A stretch of DNA of 64,000 nt from JBBQBM01 sp964554485 (GCA_964554485.1 CAZKOX010000002.1:1-64000); one strand, 5' to 3'. Shown: positions 38,288 through 46,317, counted from the stretch's first letter. Notes: generated from the sequence alone by a model not told the origin. Numbers and translations: made by a program.

Positions 38288-39376
38288 CTAGTGTAGTGAA
38301 ATTACGTCATCCTGCTTCATTGCTGCCTCGCCTTCAGCATGTTTGGCGAGACTTTCGAGGCTTGATACATTCAATTCACTGCCACTTTGGCCCAACTTTT
38401 CTAGTATATCATCGGGGGCTCTACCTGCGGAGGGATTTAGGCTGGAAGCTTCTTGGGTTTGGCTGGTTGGAACGGCGCTAACAGGCTCGACTGTTTTGCC
38501 GTGTCCGTTGTTAGCCAAGTGCTTATTAAGTTCTTTGGTGGCGTGAATGTGACTCAAAAAATCAACTTCGTCGGCAGTTTGTGCAGAGGGCTGCTGTAGG
38601 AAACTGTCGGTTGGTTGTTTCTTGCCTGCTGGAGCGACGACCTGAGCGCCAAAAGTTGTATATCCGGGGTCTACGGGCGGCGCAGTAATAAACGAATAGT
38701 CTGCTTCTTCCGTGGGTGTCGGTGCTCTTCCGCTAGCTATATCTCTTAGTTTTGAGATATGTTCGGCGCGCTGTTCTTTAATAGCAGTATCAAACCGTTT
38801 TGCAACCATATTACTAACCGGGTCTAAAATGTCGTCGTCGTCACGTACATCTACATCAGGAACTTGCGCTACGGTCTCAATATCAAATAAACGGTCGGAC
38901 GACGGAGCTACCCCGCCAAAACCAGCAGATGCAACATTTGGATTAAAGCTAATATTCTTAACTGCCCAGCCACGACTATCCATAGTGGCGCTAAGAGCTT
39001 TTAGTCGACTACTGACCTGAGTTTGATTTAGGCCCTTGGTTCGGATAGCTTCAGCTTTTTTTGGTGCGGTAATAGTTACAAGCTCTGTCATGCCCGATTG
39101 ATCCCAGTGGCGCTTTCTCGGTTTAATTAAAAATCGGATTCGCGCAGCAAGCCAAACGTCGTTTGGTTGGTCGCGACCAATTGGTGATGCCATAAACCCA
39201 AAAAACAAAATCGGTATCAGCCACGGCACCGCCAGGATGATGTTGATTTTTCCGAACATAAAGGCGATGAATATAAAAACCAAAGTAACAATCGCAAAAA
39301 TAAACTGCTTTAAGGTCAGCGGCCCAAGCAGCTTATCTTCGGCTTCGATGTCTTGAAGTACTTTATATGTTCCCAT
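38288..39376 (-). CDS. PrgI/VirB3-like protein with long cytosolic tail
   Basis: A 362-residue protein. The first 90 residues match the PrgI family: TYKVLQDIEAEDKLLGPLTLKQFIFAI, two membrane helices, then GRDQPNDVWLAARIRFLIKPRKRHW. PrgI is the VirB3 counterpart in Gram-positive T4SS. The remaining 270 residues are hydrophilic and rich in Ala, Pro, Gln and Ser, with no recognised fold. PrgI proteins are usually near 120 residues, so the tail is unusual and may dock partner proteins. It sits 16 nt before the TraC-like gene. Confidence 0.82.
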   Translation of the reverse strand: MGTYKVLQDIEAEDKLLGPLTLKQFIFAIVTLVFIFIAFMFGKINIILAVPWLIPILFFGFMASPIGRDQPNDVWLAARIRFLIKPRKRHWDQSGMTELVTITAPKKAEAIRTKGLNQTQVSSRLKALSATMDSRGWAVKNISFNPNVASAGFGGVAPSSDRLFDIETVAQVPDVDVRDDDDILDPVSNMVAKRFDTAIKEQRAEHISKLRDIASGRAPTPTEEADYSFITAPPVDPGYTTFGAQVVAPAGKKQPTDSFLQQPSAQTADEVDFLSHIHATKELNKHLANNGHGKTVEPVSAVPTSQTQEASSLNPSAGRAPDDILEKLGQSGSELNVSSLESLAKHAEGEAAMKQDDVISLH

Positions 39377-39394
39377 CGCTCATTATCCTTACCC

Positions 39395-42328
39395 CTAAGG
39401 CACTCTAGGGTCCTTCCATCCCCCAGAGCCCGCTCCAGCATGTGCTGCTTGAAGTATGTCTCTGGCATTACCTGAGAGCTGTGCGTTTCTATCTTCAAAT
39501 ATTTTTCTAGCTAATGCAGCGTCCGTGGTTAGTAGCGCCTTAACATCTGAGTCCATAAAATCTGCAGTACCTGACACGGGATCGTACTTGGTCTTAATAT
39601 TCGAAAAGTCTGCACCACTCATTGTGACTAGTTTTTCGCGAACAGCCTCTAGCGGTGTTAGTTGGCGTTTGCCACCAGGTGCGGCAGGGTCATCAACAAC
39701 CTTTCGACCAACTTTTCTAGTTGCCGGATCATACTGAAGTGTACCAGCGCTTAGGTTGCCGGCTTTTCCAGATGCAGAAGCCGCTGCGCCAATTATTACA
39801 TTTGCATTCGTTGGGTCGTTTTTGAATGCTTCAGCAACTGCGTCAAAGTGCGCCGACCCAGCTTGACCGCTGCCTGCGAGCCTTAATAAGGCAGCAGCTT
39901 GCGAGTTCCTGTCGCCGAGATGTGATTTTGCAAGAGACTCGGCTCTCGAAACTACCTGTTCTGTTTTAGCCGAGTCAAACGCCTTACCACTCGCCAAGGC
40001 AGCGGCCCTTTCCTGAGTTCTATATGCATTTGCCCCACCCGCTGCAATAACTTTCAAGACATCACTGTCTCCCCCGACCGTTGATTCGAGCTCTTTATCC
40101 GCGGTAGCTCTTGCCGCTGAGCTGGCTGTACTGAACAAAGCACTTCTGCTCTTTCCGCTAAAGCCCCCCGCCCGAAGTCGTCGATATGAACCGAGTCGAC
40201 CGCCAGCTAGTCCAGCTGCAAAATCCTGTGTGCGCCTTTGAGTTCTAATAGTATCCCTCTGTTTTTTAGCAAGCTCCTTACTGCTAAGGGCTTTTCTTTT
40301 GTCTAAGCCACCACGAGCTTTGTCGAAAAGACCCTTGCCCTTATTGTTGACCATGCCTGTCAGGTTGCTAAATACCCCGCCGGCGGCTTTGAAGAGTGCC
40401 GGCAAGAAGAAATATGGTGCGACGTATGCGATAAGCGATATAGAAAATGCTAAGAAGTGATCAATAGTACTTTCTTCGCCCGCCGCTGACTGAGAAGTAA
40501 TATATGCAAATATTTTTCCGGCTGCAAGTAGCCCCATTATCATTGGGTACATCAACAGTAATTTATTTAATGTACCAGACCATAGCTTCCACATTTTCTG
40601 GGTGTTCGGAAGAATCCACATTGCAAATCCAAGAGGAGCCATAATAACTAAGAAAACAATAACTGCTTGGCGAAGGGCGAGGACAAATATAGCCACCAAA
40701 AAGGCAAACAACGCCGTGAGGCCTACGCCAAGTAACCCAAATACTCCTCCACCTAAAATTTCAGCAGTCGCAAGTCCTAAGAATATTGTTCCTGAAGTTC
40801 CGCCGTCTCCCGAGCCACCAGATGCAATACCTGCCATATTTTGTAGGCTAAAGTCTTTCGCCGCTTGAAACGGTGTTAGCATTATTCCTGCAATTCCTTT
40901 TCCAAGATCGTTCATAATGTCTATGTAGGTAGTAACTAAGGCCCAAGACAGCCAAATTCCTATAGCTCCGATTACAAGCCGCGGCAAGACTTTCTTAAGA
41001 GCGTACGGGCTTATTAGGTCGGACCCAAGAGCGGTTGATATAACCATTACTAACGCAACGGCCACCAATATACCAGACGAAAACCTGGCAACTACTCGCC
41101 ATGCTTCTTGAAGGCTGTCGCGTGTTTCTTGAGTCCCGAGATCAACGGTTAGTTGATTAGAGATTGCGCGTTCTGCCCATTCTATAAAATTATCGATTAT
41201 TCCAAGAACTGGACATAAGATCCAAGCTAAGGAATTTCTGAGCCCAGAGTAACAGTCATCTTTAACATCAGACTTCTCTAGTGCTCCCGGAGGGGGCGTC
41301 AAGTCCGTATCTTCACTACTTCCAGGCGTGACGGTATGTCTTTCGGGATGAGCCAATATTAGTCGATCGCCTTTATACTCGATAATATCCTCGCTACTAT
41401 CTGGTTTTCGCTTTATGCCGGTATCTGGATATAAACACTTCGGGACCTCAGTGTCGTTGGTGGCAATTGCATAAGTGCTGGTGGTGCCAGTCCCTCGGAA
41501 TATGCTTGCGTTCACCATAGTGGCGTAATCATAATCACCCGGAGTGATTACTAGGTATGCGGTGGCTTCGGTGCCACTAAAACAGGCATCAGTCGTAAAG
41601 AATTCATATGGCTTATTCCCGGTTGAATTCAAAGATTTACCTAAATTTTGCCAACTGTCCTGGATACCTTTTAGAACCTCGTCGGTTGGTTTAAATAAAG
41701 CCGTGTTAGTTCTGTACGAAACAAGGGTGTCGCTATTCTTCCACTGATATGGAGCATTTAGCTTTTCTAAGTTTTTTCCACTTATGTCCTCCGGTACGTC
41801 TAAAATATAATGCTGCGAATCATCCGGCGAATCACCGCTGCCCTCAATGTCGGTTGCACCTGCGACAACACATGATCCTCCGGACGGGCTATCAAGGGGC
41901 TGCACTAGCTTAACGTTCATGTCTGTCGAATCATCATTAAGATAAATTACTATAATTCCGACGCACTTGTTGTTTGGGTCACGTTCTAAATAATTTCCGC
42001 CTGCGGCATCTACGGGTCGATAGTAGAAATGGTTGCCGTTGCCGTTCCAAAGAAAGGTATAGTCTTCATTCTTTTTGGTTATAACATCGGTGGTTTGATA
42101 TAGAGTGCCGGCAGTATTGTCTTTGATGGTGTATGGATCAACAAAAGTGAATCGCCCAGCCCAACTCGTTGATTTAATATTGTTTTCTGCACCATTGACG
42201 CTGCGCCAGACAGTAATGTCGTTTTTCTCTTTTGCGGCTTCTGCAGCTTGCGGAACTAATACCGCCAAACCAGCTAATGCATTTAGTATGACAACGACCG
42301 CGAATAGTAAAGATCTCACCCTTTTCAT
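39395..42328 (-). CDS. VirB6/TrbL-like polytopic T4SS protein
   Basis: A 977-residue protein. Residues 1-32 are a signal peptide ending AAEA. Residues 33-370 form an extracytoplasmic domain with several Cys pairs. Residues about 385-670 contain at least seven membrane helices, including LVAIFVLALRQAVIVFLVIMAP and LIAYVAPYFFLPALFKAAGG, the pattern of VirB6/TrbL channel proteins. Residues 670-977 are a basic Ala/Arg/Lys-rich cytosolic tail. It would form the inner-membrane channel of the machine. Its promoter -10 (TATAAT, minus strand 42341-42346) lies inside a palindrome shared with the divergent pilin genes. Confidence 0.83.
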   Translation of the reverse strand: MKRVRSLLFAVVVILNALAGLAVLVPQAAEAAKEKNDITVWRSVNGAENNIKSTSWAGRFTFVDPYTIKDNTAGTLYQTTDVITKKNEDYTFLWNGNGNHFYYRPVDAAGGNYLERDPNNKCVGIIVIYLNDDSTDMNVKLVQPLDSPSGGSCVVAGATDIEGSGDSPDDSQHYILDVPEDISGKNLEKLNAPYQWKNSDTLVSYRTNTALFKPTDEVLKGIQDSWQNLGKSLNSTGNKPYEFFTTDACFSGTEATAYLVITPGDYDYATMVNASIFRGTGTTSTYAIATNDTEVPKCLYPDTGIKRKPDSSEDIIEYKGDRLILAHPERHTVTPGSSEDTDLTPPPGALEKSDVKDDCYSGLRNSLAWILCPVLGIIDNFIEWAERAISNQLTVDLGTQETRDSLQEAWRVVARFSSGILVAVALVMVISTALGSDLISPYALKKVLPRLVIGAIGIWLSWALVTTYIDIMNDLGKGIAGIMLTPFQAAKDFSLQNMAGIASGGSGDGGTSGTIFLGLATAEILGGGVFGLLGVGLTALFAFLVAIFVLALRQAVIVFLVIMAPLGFAMWILPNTQKMWKLWSGTLNKLLLMYPMIMGLLAAGKIFAYITSQSAAGEESTIDHFLAFSISLIAYVAPYFFLPALFKAAGGVFSNLTGMVNNKGKGLFDKARGGLDKRKALSSKELAKKQRDTIRTQRRTQDFAAGLAGGRLGSYRRLRAGGFSGKSRSALFSTASSAARATADKELESTVGGDSDVLKVIAAGGANAYRTQERAAALASGKAFDSAKTEQVVSRAESLAKSHLGDRNSQAAALLRLAGSGQAGSAHFDAVAEAFKNDPTNANVIIGAAASASGKAGNLSAGTLQYDPATRKVGRKVVDDPAAPGGKRQLTPLEAVREKLVTMSGADFSNIKTKYDPVSGTADFMDSDVKALLTTDAALARKIFEDRNAQLSGNARDILQAAHAGAGSGGWKDPRVP

Positions 42329-42342
42329 ATATTAAGTAGGAT

Positions 42343-42382
42343 TATACAGGAGTACTACCGCGCGTGGTAGTACTCCTGTATA
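42343..42382. promoter_or_regulatory. Palindromic operator with two divergent -10 boxes inside
   Basis: A perfect 17-bp inverted repeat: TATACAGGAGTACTACC at 42343-42359 and its exact reverse complement at 42366-42382, separated by 6 bp. The plus-strand -10 (TATACT, 42379-42384) and the minus-strand -10 (TATAAT, 42341-42346) each begin in one outer arm. Both transcripts would start outside the repeat, so this is a DNA site and not an RNA hairpin. A symmetric regulator bound here would control the T4SS channel operon and the pilin operon together. Confidence 0.75.
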
Positions 42383-42399
42383 CTGGCTTGCAGATAATA

Positions 42400-42780
42400 A
42401 TGAACAAAAAAGTATTTTCACTAATATTGTCAGGGTTCTTTGTAGCACAAATATTTTGTGGTTTTTGCCTACCTTCAGTCAGCGCCCAAAACGAAAATGG
42501 CAGCAGTACTGGCGGAACTGTAGTTTTTGAAACCGATGAAGATGGAAAGAAGGTGCAGGAGTATTTGCAGAGCGGCATTAACTTGCTAACCGGCCTGGCC
42601 GGGTTGGCAATAACTGCTTCAGTAATTATTGGCGGTATTCAATATTCAACATCTGGCGGCAACCCTCAAGCAGCGTCGGCCGCCAAAAAACGTATTAGTA
42701 ATGCTTTTTTAGCGCTTCTGGCTTTGGTTTTCTTATATACTTTCTTGCAATGGATAGTTCCAGGTGGAGTATTTGGTTAA
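42400..42780 (+). CDS. T4SS pilin-like protein 1
   Basis: 126 residues. A signal peptide (SLILSGFFVAQIFCGFCLPSVSA) is followed by a short linker and two membrane helices around STSGGNPQAASAAKKRISNAF. Such two-helix proteins with a [ST]xGG[DN]P turn match the T4SS_pilin/VirB2-like type seen in CPR genomes. ATG 42400 is used; an earlier ATG (42364) lies upstream of the likely transcription start. It is the first of six related genes and the most divergent, ending in WIVPGGVFG. Confidence 0.75.
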   Translation: MNKKVFSLILSGFFVAQIFCGFCLPSVSAQNENGSSTGGTVVFETDEDGKKVQEYLQSGINLLTGLAGLAITASVIIGGIQYSTSGGNPQAASAAKKRISNAFLALLALVFLYTFLQWIVPGGVFG

Positions 42781-42784
42781 ATAT

Positions 42785-43273
42785 ATGAAGAAGATAATAT
42801 TTACTTTAATGTTAGTAGTATCAGTTGCTGGGATATTTAATTTCCAGACTGCCAGTGCATCCCATGGCGTACCACCGACAGGTAATTGCAAAAAATCTTT
42901 TCTTGGTCTCCCGGCCTGGTACGAGTACCTCGAAGTAGATCCAGTCACCTGTAGTGTCAATGGGCCTCATGAAACCGTAGTTGACGACAAGAGTACGGCT
43001 GATACATCTGACGATACAAGCCACGATAGATTAGTAGTGTCGGCCATAGTCACTCGAGTTGCGCTCGCAGTTATCGACATACTGATGCGGGTTGGCGGTA
43101 TGGTGGCCTTTGGTTTTCTTGTCTATAGCGGTTTTAAATTTACCTTATCTCAGGGCAACTCTGATCAAGAAAAATCTGCCCGAGAAACAGCTATTAATGC
43201 CGTAATCGGCATGGTGATTACTATCTTTGCAATCGGCATCGTAACCTTTATAGGAAATAGGATTTCATCGTGA
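42785..43273 (+). CDS. T4SS pilin-like protein 2, with Cys-containing insert
   Basis: 162 residues. A signal peptide (IIFTLMLVVSVAGIFNFQTASA) precedes an extra soluble region of about 65 residues with two cysteines (GNCKKSF, PVTCSV), absent in its paralogues. Two membrane helices follow, flanking FTLSQGNSDQEKSARETAINA. The extra domain may make it a tip or adaptor form. Start ATG 42785, four bases after the previous stop. Confidence 0.72.
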   Translation: MKKIIFTLMLVVSVAGIFNFQTASASHGVPPTGNCKKSFLGLPAWYEYLEVDPVTCSVNGPHETVVDDKSTADTSDDTSHDRLVVSAIVTRVALAVIDILMRVGGMVAFGFLVYSGFKFTLSQGNSDQEKSARETAINAVIGMVITIFAIGIVTFIGNRISS

Positions 43274-43551
43274 ATATATTTGCCCAAATAATATTTAAGT
43301 ACGAAGGCCCAAAAGCGCTTGAAGAGAGCGGCAAAGGCAGTACTTTAATGGCGATTTTATCTATTGCTTTTGGGGTACTTGGAGGCATTAGCCTGCTGGT
43401 AATAGTTATTTCAGGTATGCGATTAACATTATCGCGCGGTAATCCTGATGCTCTTGCGAAATTACGGAGCACAATTATCTATGCCGCGGTCGGTCTTGCT
43501 GTCGCGCTCAGCGCAACGGCGATTATTCAATTTGTAGTAAACAGAGTTTAA
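43270..43551 (+). CDS. T4SS pilin-like protein 3, short form
   Basis: 93 residues and the only member without a clear cleavable signal peptide. A charged N-terminus (FKYEGPKALEESGKGS) precedes two membrane helices flanking RLTLSRGNPDALAKLRSTI. It starts with GTG overlapping the preceding stop, so it is translationally coupled. It may be a chaperone or minor pilin. Confidence 0.7.
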   Translation: MNIFAQIIFKYEGPKALEESGKGSTLMAILSIAFGVLGGISLLVIVISGMRLTLSRGNPDALAKLRSTIIYAAVGLAVALSATAIIQFVVNRV

Positions 43552-43554
43552 GAA

Positions 43555-43929
43555 ATGAAGAGATTAATAATATTTTTAACCGCAATTTTTTCGCTCTGCT
43601 TCCCTGTTGGCGTTTTGGCGGCAACTCCGAATGAATCAATTGATTGTAGCGGAGCTTCAAATTCTGTGTTCTGCCAAGAACGAAACGTCAGCGGTAACCC
43701 GCTATTTGGACAGAGCGGAGTATTAACTAAAGCCACTCAGGTTATTGTCGTAATCACGGGACTAATATCGGTGTTTATTATGATCATCGCGGGCCTACGT
43801 TTTATAACTTCAGGCGGTGACCCTGGCAAGGTAGAGTCTGCAAAAAACGCTATTTTATATTCCTCTATCGGAATTGCTGTGGCGCTTTCTGCGCAAGCGA
43901 TTGTGAGCCTGGTACTAAATAACTTATAA
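43555..43929 (+). CDS. T4SS pilin-like protein 4
   Basis: 124 residues: signal peptide (IIFLTAIFSLCFPVGVLA), a 35-residue linker with two cysteines (DCSGAS, VFCQE), and two membrane helices around FITSGGDPGKVESAKNAILYSSIG. The sequence is close to members 5 and 6, which suggests recent tandem duplication. Located 3 nt after member 3. Confidence 0.78.
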   Translation: MKRLIIFLTAIFSLCFPVGVLAATPNESIDCSGASNSVFCQERNVSGNPLFGQSGVLTKATQVIVVITGLISVFIMIIAGLRFITSGGDPGKVESAKNAILYSSIGIAVALSAQAIVSLVLNNL

Positions 43930-43939
43930 TGAAGGATAT

Positions 43940-44326
43940 ATGAAAAGATTATTTATTATTCTTGCCGTCGCCATGTCCTTGTTCGGCTTTGTGTTAGCGC
44001 CGACAACTACTGTGCTGGCTGATTCAAAAAATGATGTTTGTGATGGAGTCGGCGCGGCTTCTGGTGGTAGTGGTTGTACTCCAACGGACGGTGTTACAGA
44101 CCTAAACAAGGTTATTAAAACCGCTATTCGAATTTTTGAATCTGTGGTTGGTATTATTGCACTTATCATGATGGTTACTGCCGGACTTCGTTTTGTAACA
44201 TCTAGCGGTGACTCCGGAAAGGTAACTTCTGCAAGGAACACGCTACTATACGCAGCTATCGGTATTGTTGTCGTAGCGCTTTCAGAAATAATTATTCAGT
44301 TTGTGCTAAACCGCGCGACTACTTGA
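43940..44326 (+). CDS. T4SS pilin-like protein 5
   Basis: 128 residues: signal peptide (LFIILAVAMSLFGFVLAP), a linker with two cysteines (DVCDG, GSGCTPT), and two membrane helices around FVTSSGDSGKVTSARNTLLYAAIG, ending VLNRATT. An AAGGA stretch precedes the ATG. Ten bases after member 4. Mature product would be about 100 residues, similar to VirB2/TrbC pilins. Confidence 0.78.
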   Translation: MKRLFIILAVAMSLFGFVLAPTTTVLADSKNDVCDGVGAASGGSGCTPTDGVTDLNKVIKTAIRIFESVVGIIALIMMVTAGLRFVTSSGDSGKVTSARNTLLYAAIGIVVVALSEIIIQFVLNRATT

Positions 44327-44346
44327 GCAAACACCTTAAGGTATGG

Positions 44347-44352
44347 TATAAA
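44347..44352 (+). promoter_or_regulatory. Extended -10 box before the last pilin-like gene
   Basis: TGG followed by TATAAA, about 30 nt before ATG 44382. Unlike many genes here, this one has a leader with AAAAAGGA before the start, which suggests separate and stronger expression. Confidence 0.5.
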
Positions 44353-44381
44353 ATCAATATAAGAATCTAAAAAGGAATAAA

Positions 44382-44804
44382 ATGAAAAAACTAAAACTAT
44401 TTTTTGTAAGCATCCTGGCGCTATTTAGCCTAAGCCCTGCACTAATGCCAGTTATGGCATCGGCTACTTCTAGCGCCGATAATCTTGCATGCGGCGTATC
44501 TGGTGACATTGCCGGTACGACCCAATGTGATGCAACAGACACAAAAGATGCCGATAATCGAGTTAATGGCATTATTGCTGCAGCTATTCGTATCTTTCAG
44601 GTAGTTGTTGGTCTGATCTCGGTCATTATGATCATTATGGGTGGTCTTAAGTACATCACTTCTGGTGGCGATGCCTCAAGTGTTGGTAGTGCTAAGAATA
44701 CTATTCTCTACGCAATGGTTGGTATCGTAGTTGTGGCGCTTGCTGAGATAATCGTACAATTTGTGCTAAATCGTGCATCTAATGCCGGCACCGGCACCTT
44801 CTAG
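44382..44804 (+). CDS. T4SS pilin-like protein 6, probable major pilin
   Basis: 140 residues: signal peptide (LFFVSILALFSLSPALMPVMASA), a linker with two cysteines (LACGVS, TTQCDAT), and two membrane helices around YITSGGDASSVGSAKNTILYAMVG, ending VLNRASNAGTGTF. It has its own promoter, a Shine-Dalgarno leader and a strong terminator directly after it, so it is likely the most abundant member. Pilin polymer function is inferred from the family. Confidence 0.8.
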   Translation: MKKLKLFFVSILALFSLSPALMPVMASATSSADNLACGVSGDIAGTTQCDATDTKDADNRVNGIIAAAIRIFQVVVGLISVIMIIMGGLKYITSGGDASSVGSAKNTILYAMVGIVVVALAEIIVQFVLNRASNAGTGTF

Positions 44805-44830
44805 TCCACGAATCCTGCGCCGTCAATCTA

Positions 44831-44857
44831 AAAGTCCCAGCCAAGCTGGGCTTTTTT
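44831..44857 (+). terminator. Rho-independent terminator of the pilin operon
   Basis: CCCAGC-CAA-GCTGGG stem extended by A/T pairs with one bulge, followed by six T. A-rich bases on the other side make it work in both directions. Confidence 0.85.
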
Positions 44858-44861
44858 GATG

Positions 44862-44989
44862 CCTCTTGGCTATTTTCAGTCTATTCGGTCCAGTACTCTC
44901 CGCTGTACAGCGGATCTACGTACATTCGTACGTCTCGTTCCGTCCTTCCCGAATATGCCGAAACTACCTCAAGCGCAGAATCCGTGGGG
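44862..44989. ncRNA. Structured intergenic element, copy A
   Basis: About 128 nt, homologous to copy B at 47848-47963. Helix TATTCGG (44882-44888) / CCGAATA (44949-44955) corresponds to a helix in copy B with different bases but full pairing. Inside are hairpins CCGCT-GTAC-AGCGG (44900-44913) and ACGTAC-ATTC-GTACGT (44918-44933). Terminators flank both sides. Strand is undecided. No SRP, tmRNA, 6S or RNase P signature fits. Confidence 0.6.
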
Positions 44990-45008
44990 TGAAGTTCTTA
45001 AAACAAAT

Positions 45009-45037
45009 AAAAACTCCCGCGTGTGCGGGAGTTTTTA
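45009..45037. terminator. Bidirectional terminator between the structured element and hsp20
   Basis: Perfect 10-bp stem AAACTCCCGC / GCGGGAGTTT with a GTGT loop and T-runs on both strands. It terminates hsp20 (minus) and anything coming from the left. Confidence 0.85.
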
Positions 45038-45051
45038 TAATCAAGCTAGAT

Positions 45052-45522
45052 TTACTGAACTTGGATTTTTCGTACCGTGTCTTGCTTAACTTTAGTAAAG
45101 GTAATTGTAAGAACACCTTCTTTTAGTGAGGCGTCGATCTCATCTTCTTTAACTGGTACCGGCAAGGCTACGCTGCGGCTAAATTCACCCCAGTAGCATT
45201 CTTGCATGAAGTAATTCTGGACTGCTTCTTCTGTTCCGGCAGATAATGTGCCGCGAATCGTTAGAGTGCCGTCTGAAAAGCTTACATCTAGGTCAGACTT
45301 GTTGACACCAGCAGTGCGTGCCTTCACAACCAACTTATCGGCTGTTTCATAAACATCTAAAGCTAGTTGTCCTGGTAGCTGCTGACCGTCGTCGTCCCAG
45401 TCGCTTTGGCTACTTGCAGCCGGAGCGTCGCCTGGTGATACAACTTCGTCCTCACCCAAAAATGCAGCACTAAGTTCTTCTTCTAGTAATAAATCATCGT
45501 TATCGTTGTCTCTTCGAGCCAT
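45052..45522 (-). CDS. Hsp20/alpha-crystallin small heat-shock protein
   Basis: 156 residues. The alpha-crystallin domain spans about 55-150: QLALDVYETADKLVVKARTAGV, LTIRGTL, the YWGEFSRSVALPVPV strand, and the closing ASLKEGVLTITFTK. The N-terminal 45 residues are acidic (Asp/Glu-rich). Start ATG 45522 is chosen because GGAGGGG lies 7 nt upstream; the longer frame to 45546 is not supported. It binds unfolding proteins without ATP. No CIRCE site is seen here. Confidence 0.92.
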   Translation of the reverse strand: MARRDNDNDDLLLEEELSAAFLGEDEVVSPGDAPAASSQSDWDDDGQQLPGQLALDVYETADKLVVKARTAGVNKSDLDVSFSDGTLTIRGTLSAGTEEAVQNYFMQECYWGEFSRSVALPVPVKEDEIDASLKEGVLTITFTKVKQDTVRKIQVQ

Positions 45523-45619
45523 AGTAGTTCCCCTCCACTTACTCATTCAAATAAAATTTGATTTTTGTGTTAGCTGTATTATAGCTATGGTTGTACCCTG
45601 TTAGCAATCAAATCTATAG

Positions 45620-45628
45620 TTATTCACA
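45620..45628 (+). promoter_or_regulatory. DnaA-box match upstream of comF
   Basis: TTATTCACA fits TTATNCACA exactly and lies 17 nt before the comF start, close to its promoter. Confidence 0.3.
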
Positions 45629-45644
45629 ACATAAGTTTTACAAC

Positions 45645-46310
45645 ATGCTATTACTTCATAAGATCATATCTGTTATTTCGCCAGAAACCTGTATTGTCTG
45701 CGACGACGAAGGTTGGCTATTATGTGACGCTTGCGCCTATTCAGAGGTACCTTTTGTCGCCTCAACTTGCTATTCTTGCGGCGAAATAACAAATAATTTT
45801 GCAACATGTAAGAAATGTCTGCGCAAATCTCCCCTTTCAAGCGTCTGGATAGTTACAAGATATGACGCTACTGCAAAGAAGCTTGTCGGAGAACTAAAAT
45901 TTAATTCACGCCGCGGAGGTGCCGAGCCGATAGCAAGGCTATGCAATAAAGTTTTGCCGCTACCAGACAATAGTCTTGTCACTCACCTTCCAACAAGTTC
46001 TTTTCATATTCGGCAGCGCGGTTTTGATCAATCAAAGTTAATAGCCAAAAAATTAGCTCATAGGAAGTACAATTATGCGCCGCTGCTGAGGCGAGTAAAA
46101 AAGATTCATCAAATCGGCGCTAACAAGAAGCAGCGTCAAGAACAGTTGGCCGGCGCTTTCGTAGCAGTGAACAAATATTTGATAAGAAATTCCAAGATAT
46201 TGCTGGTTGATGACGTTGCTACCACTGGCGCGAGCCTAGAAGAAGCTGCGCGAACATTAAAAAAGGCTGGCGCTAAAGAAGTATCAGCGGTTGTCTTTGC
46301 CAGAACCTAG
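45645..46310 (+). CDS. comFC: ComF family competence protein / phosphoribosyltransferase
   Basis: 221 residues. The N-terminus has a double zinc-ribbon with four CxxC pairs (CIVCDD, CDAC, CYSCGE, CKKC). The rest is a PRTase-like fold: THLPTSSFHIRQRGFDQSKLIAKKL, a typical ComF stretch, and ILLVDDVATTGASLEEA, the PRPP-binding signature. ComFC takes part in natural transformation and possibly in DNA handling after uptake. Start ATG 45645 fits the usual short N-terminus before the first zinc ribbon; the frame is open to 45591. Divergent from hsp20. Confidence 0.88.
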   Translation: MLLLHKIISVISPETCIVCDDEGWLLCDACAYSEVPFVASTCYSCGEITNNFATCKKCLRKSPLSSVWIVTRYDATAKKLVGELKFNSRRGGAEPIARLCNKVLPLPDNSLVTHLPTSSFHIRQRGFDQSKLIAKKLAHRKYNYAPLLRRVKKIHQIGANKKQRQEQLAGAFVAVNKYLIRNSKILLVDDVATTGASLEEAARTLKKAGAKEVSAVVFART

Positions 46311-46317
46311 AAGTAGT

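Noticed and set aside
44856..45126. Two overlapping plus-strand frames inside structured element copy A, with some protein-level similarity to frames in copy B
   Set aside because: The matching frame in copy B has a stop (TAA) inside, and the helix with compensatory changes explains the shared sequence better than coding.
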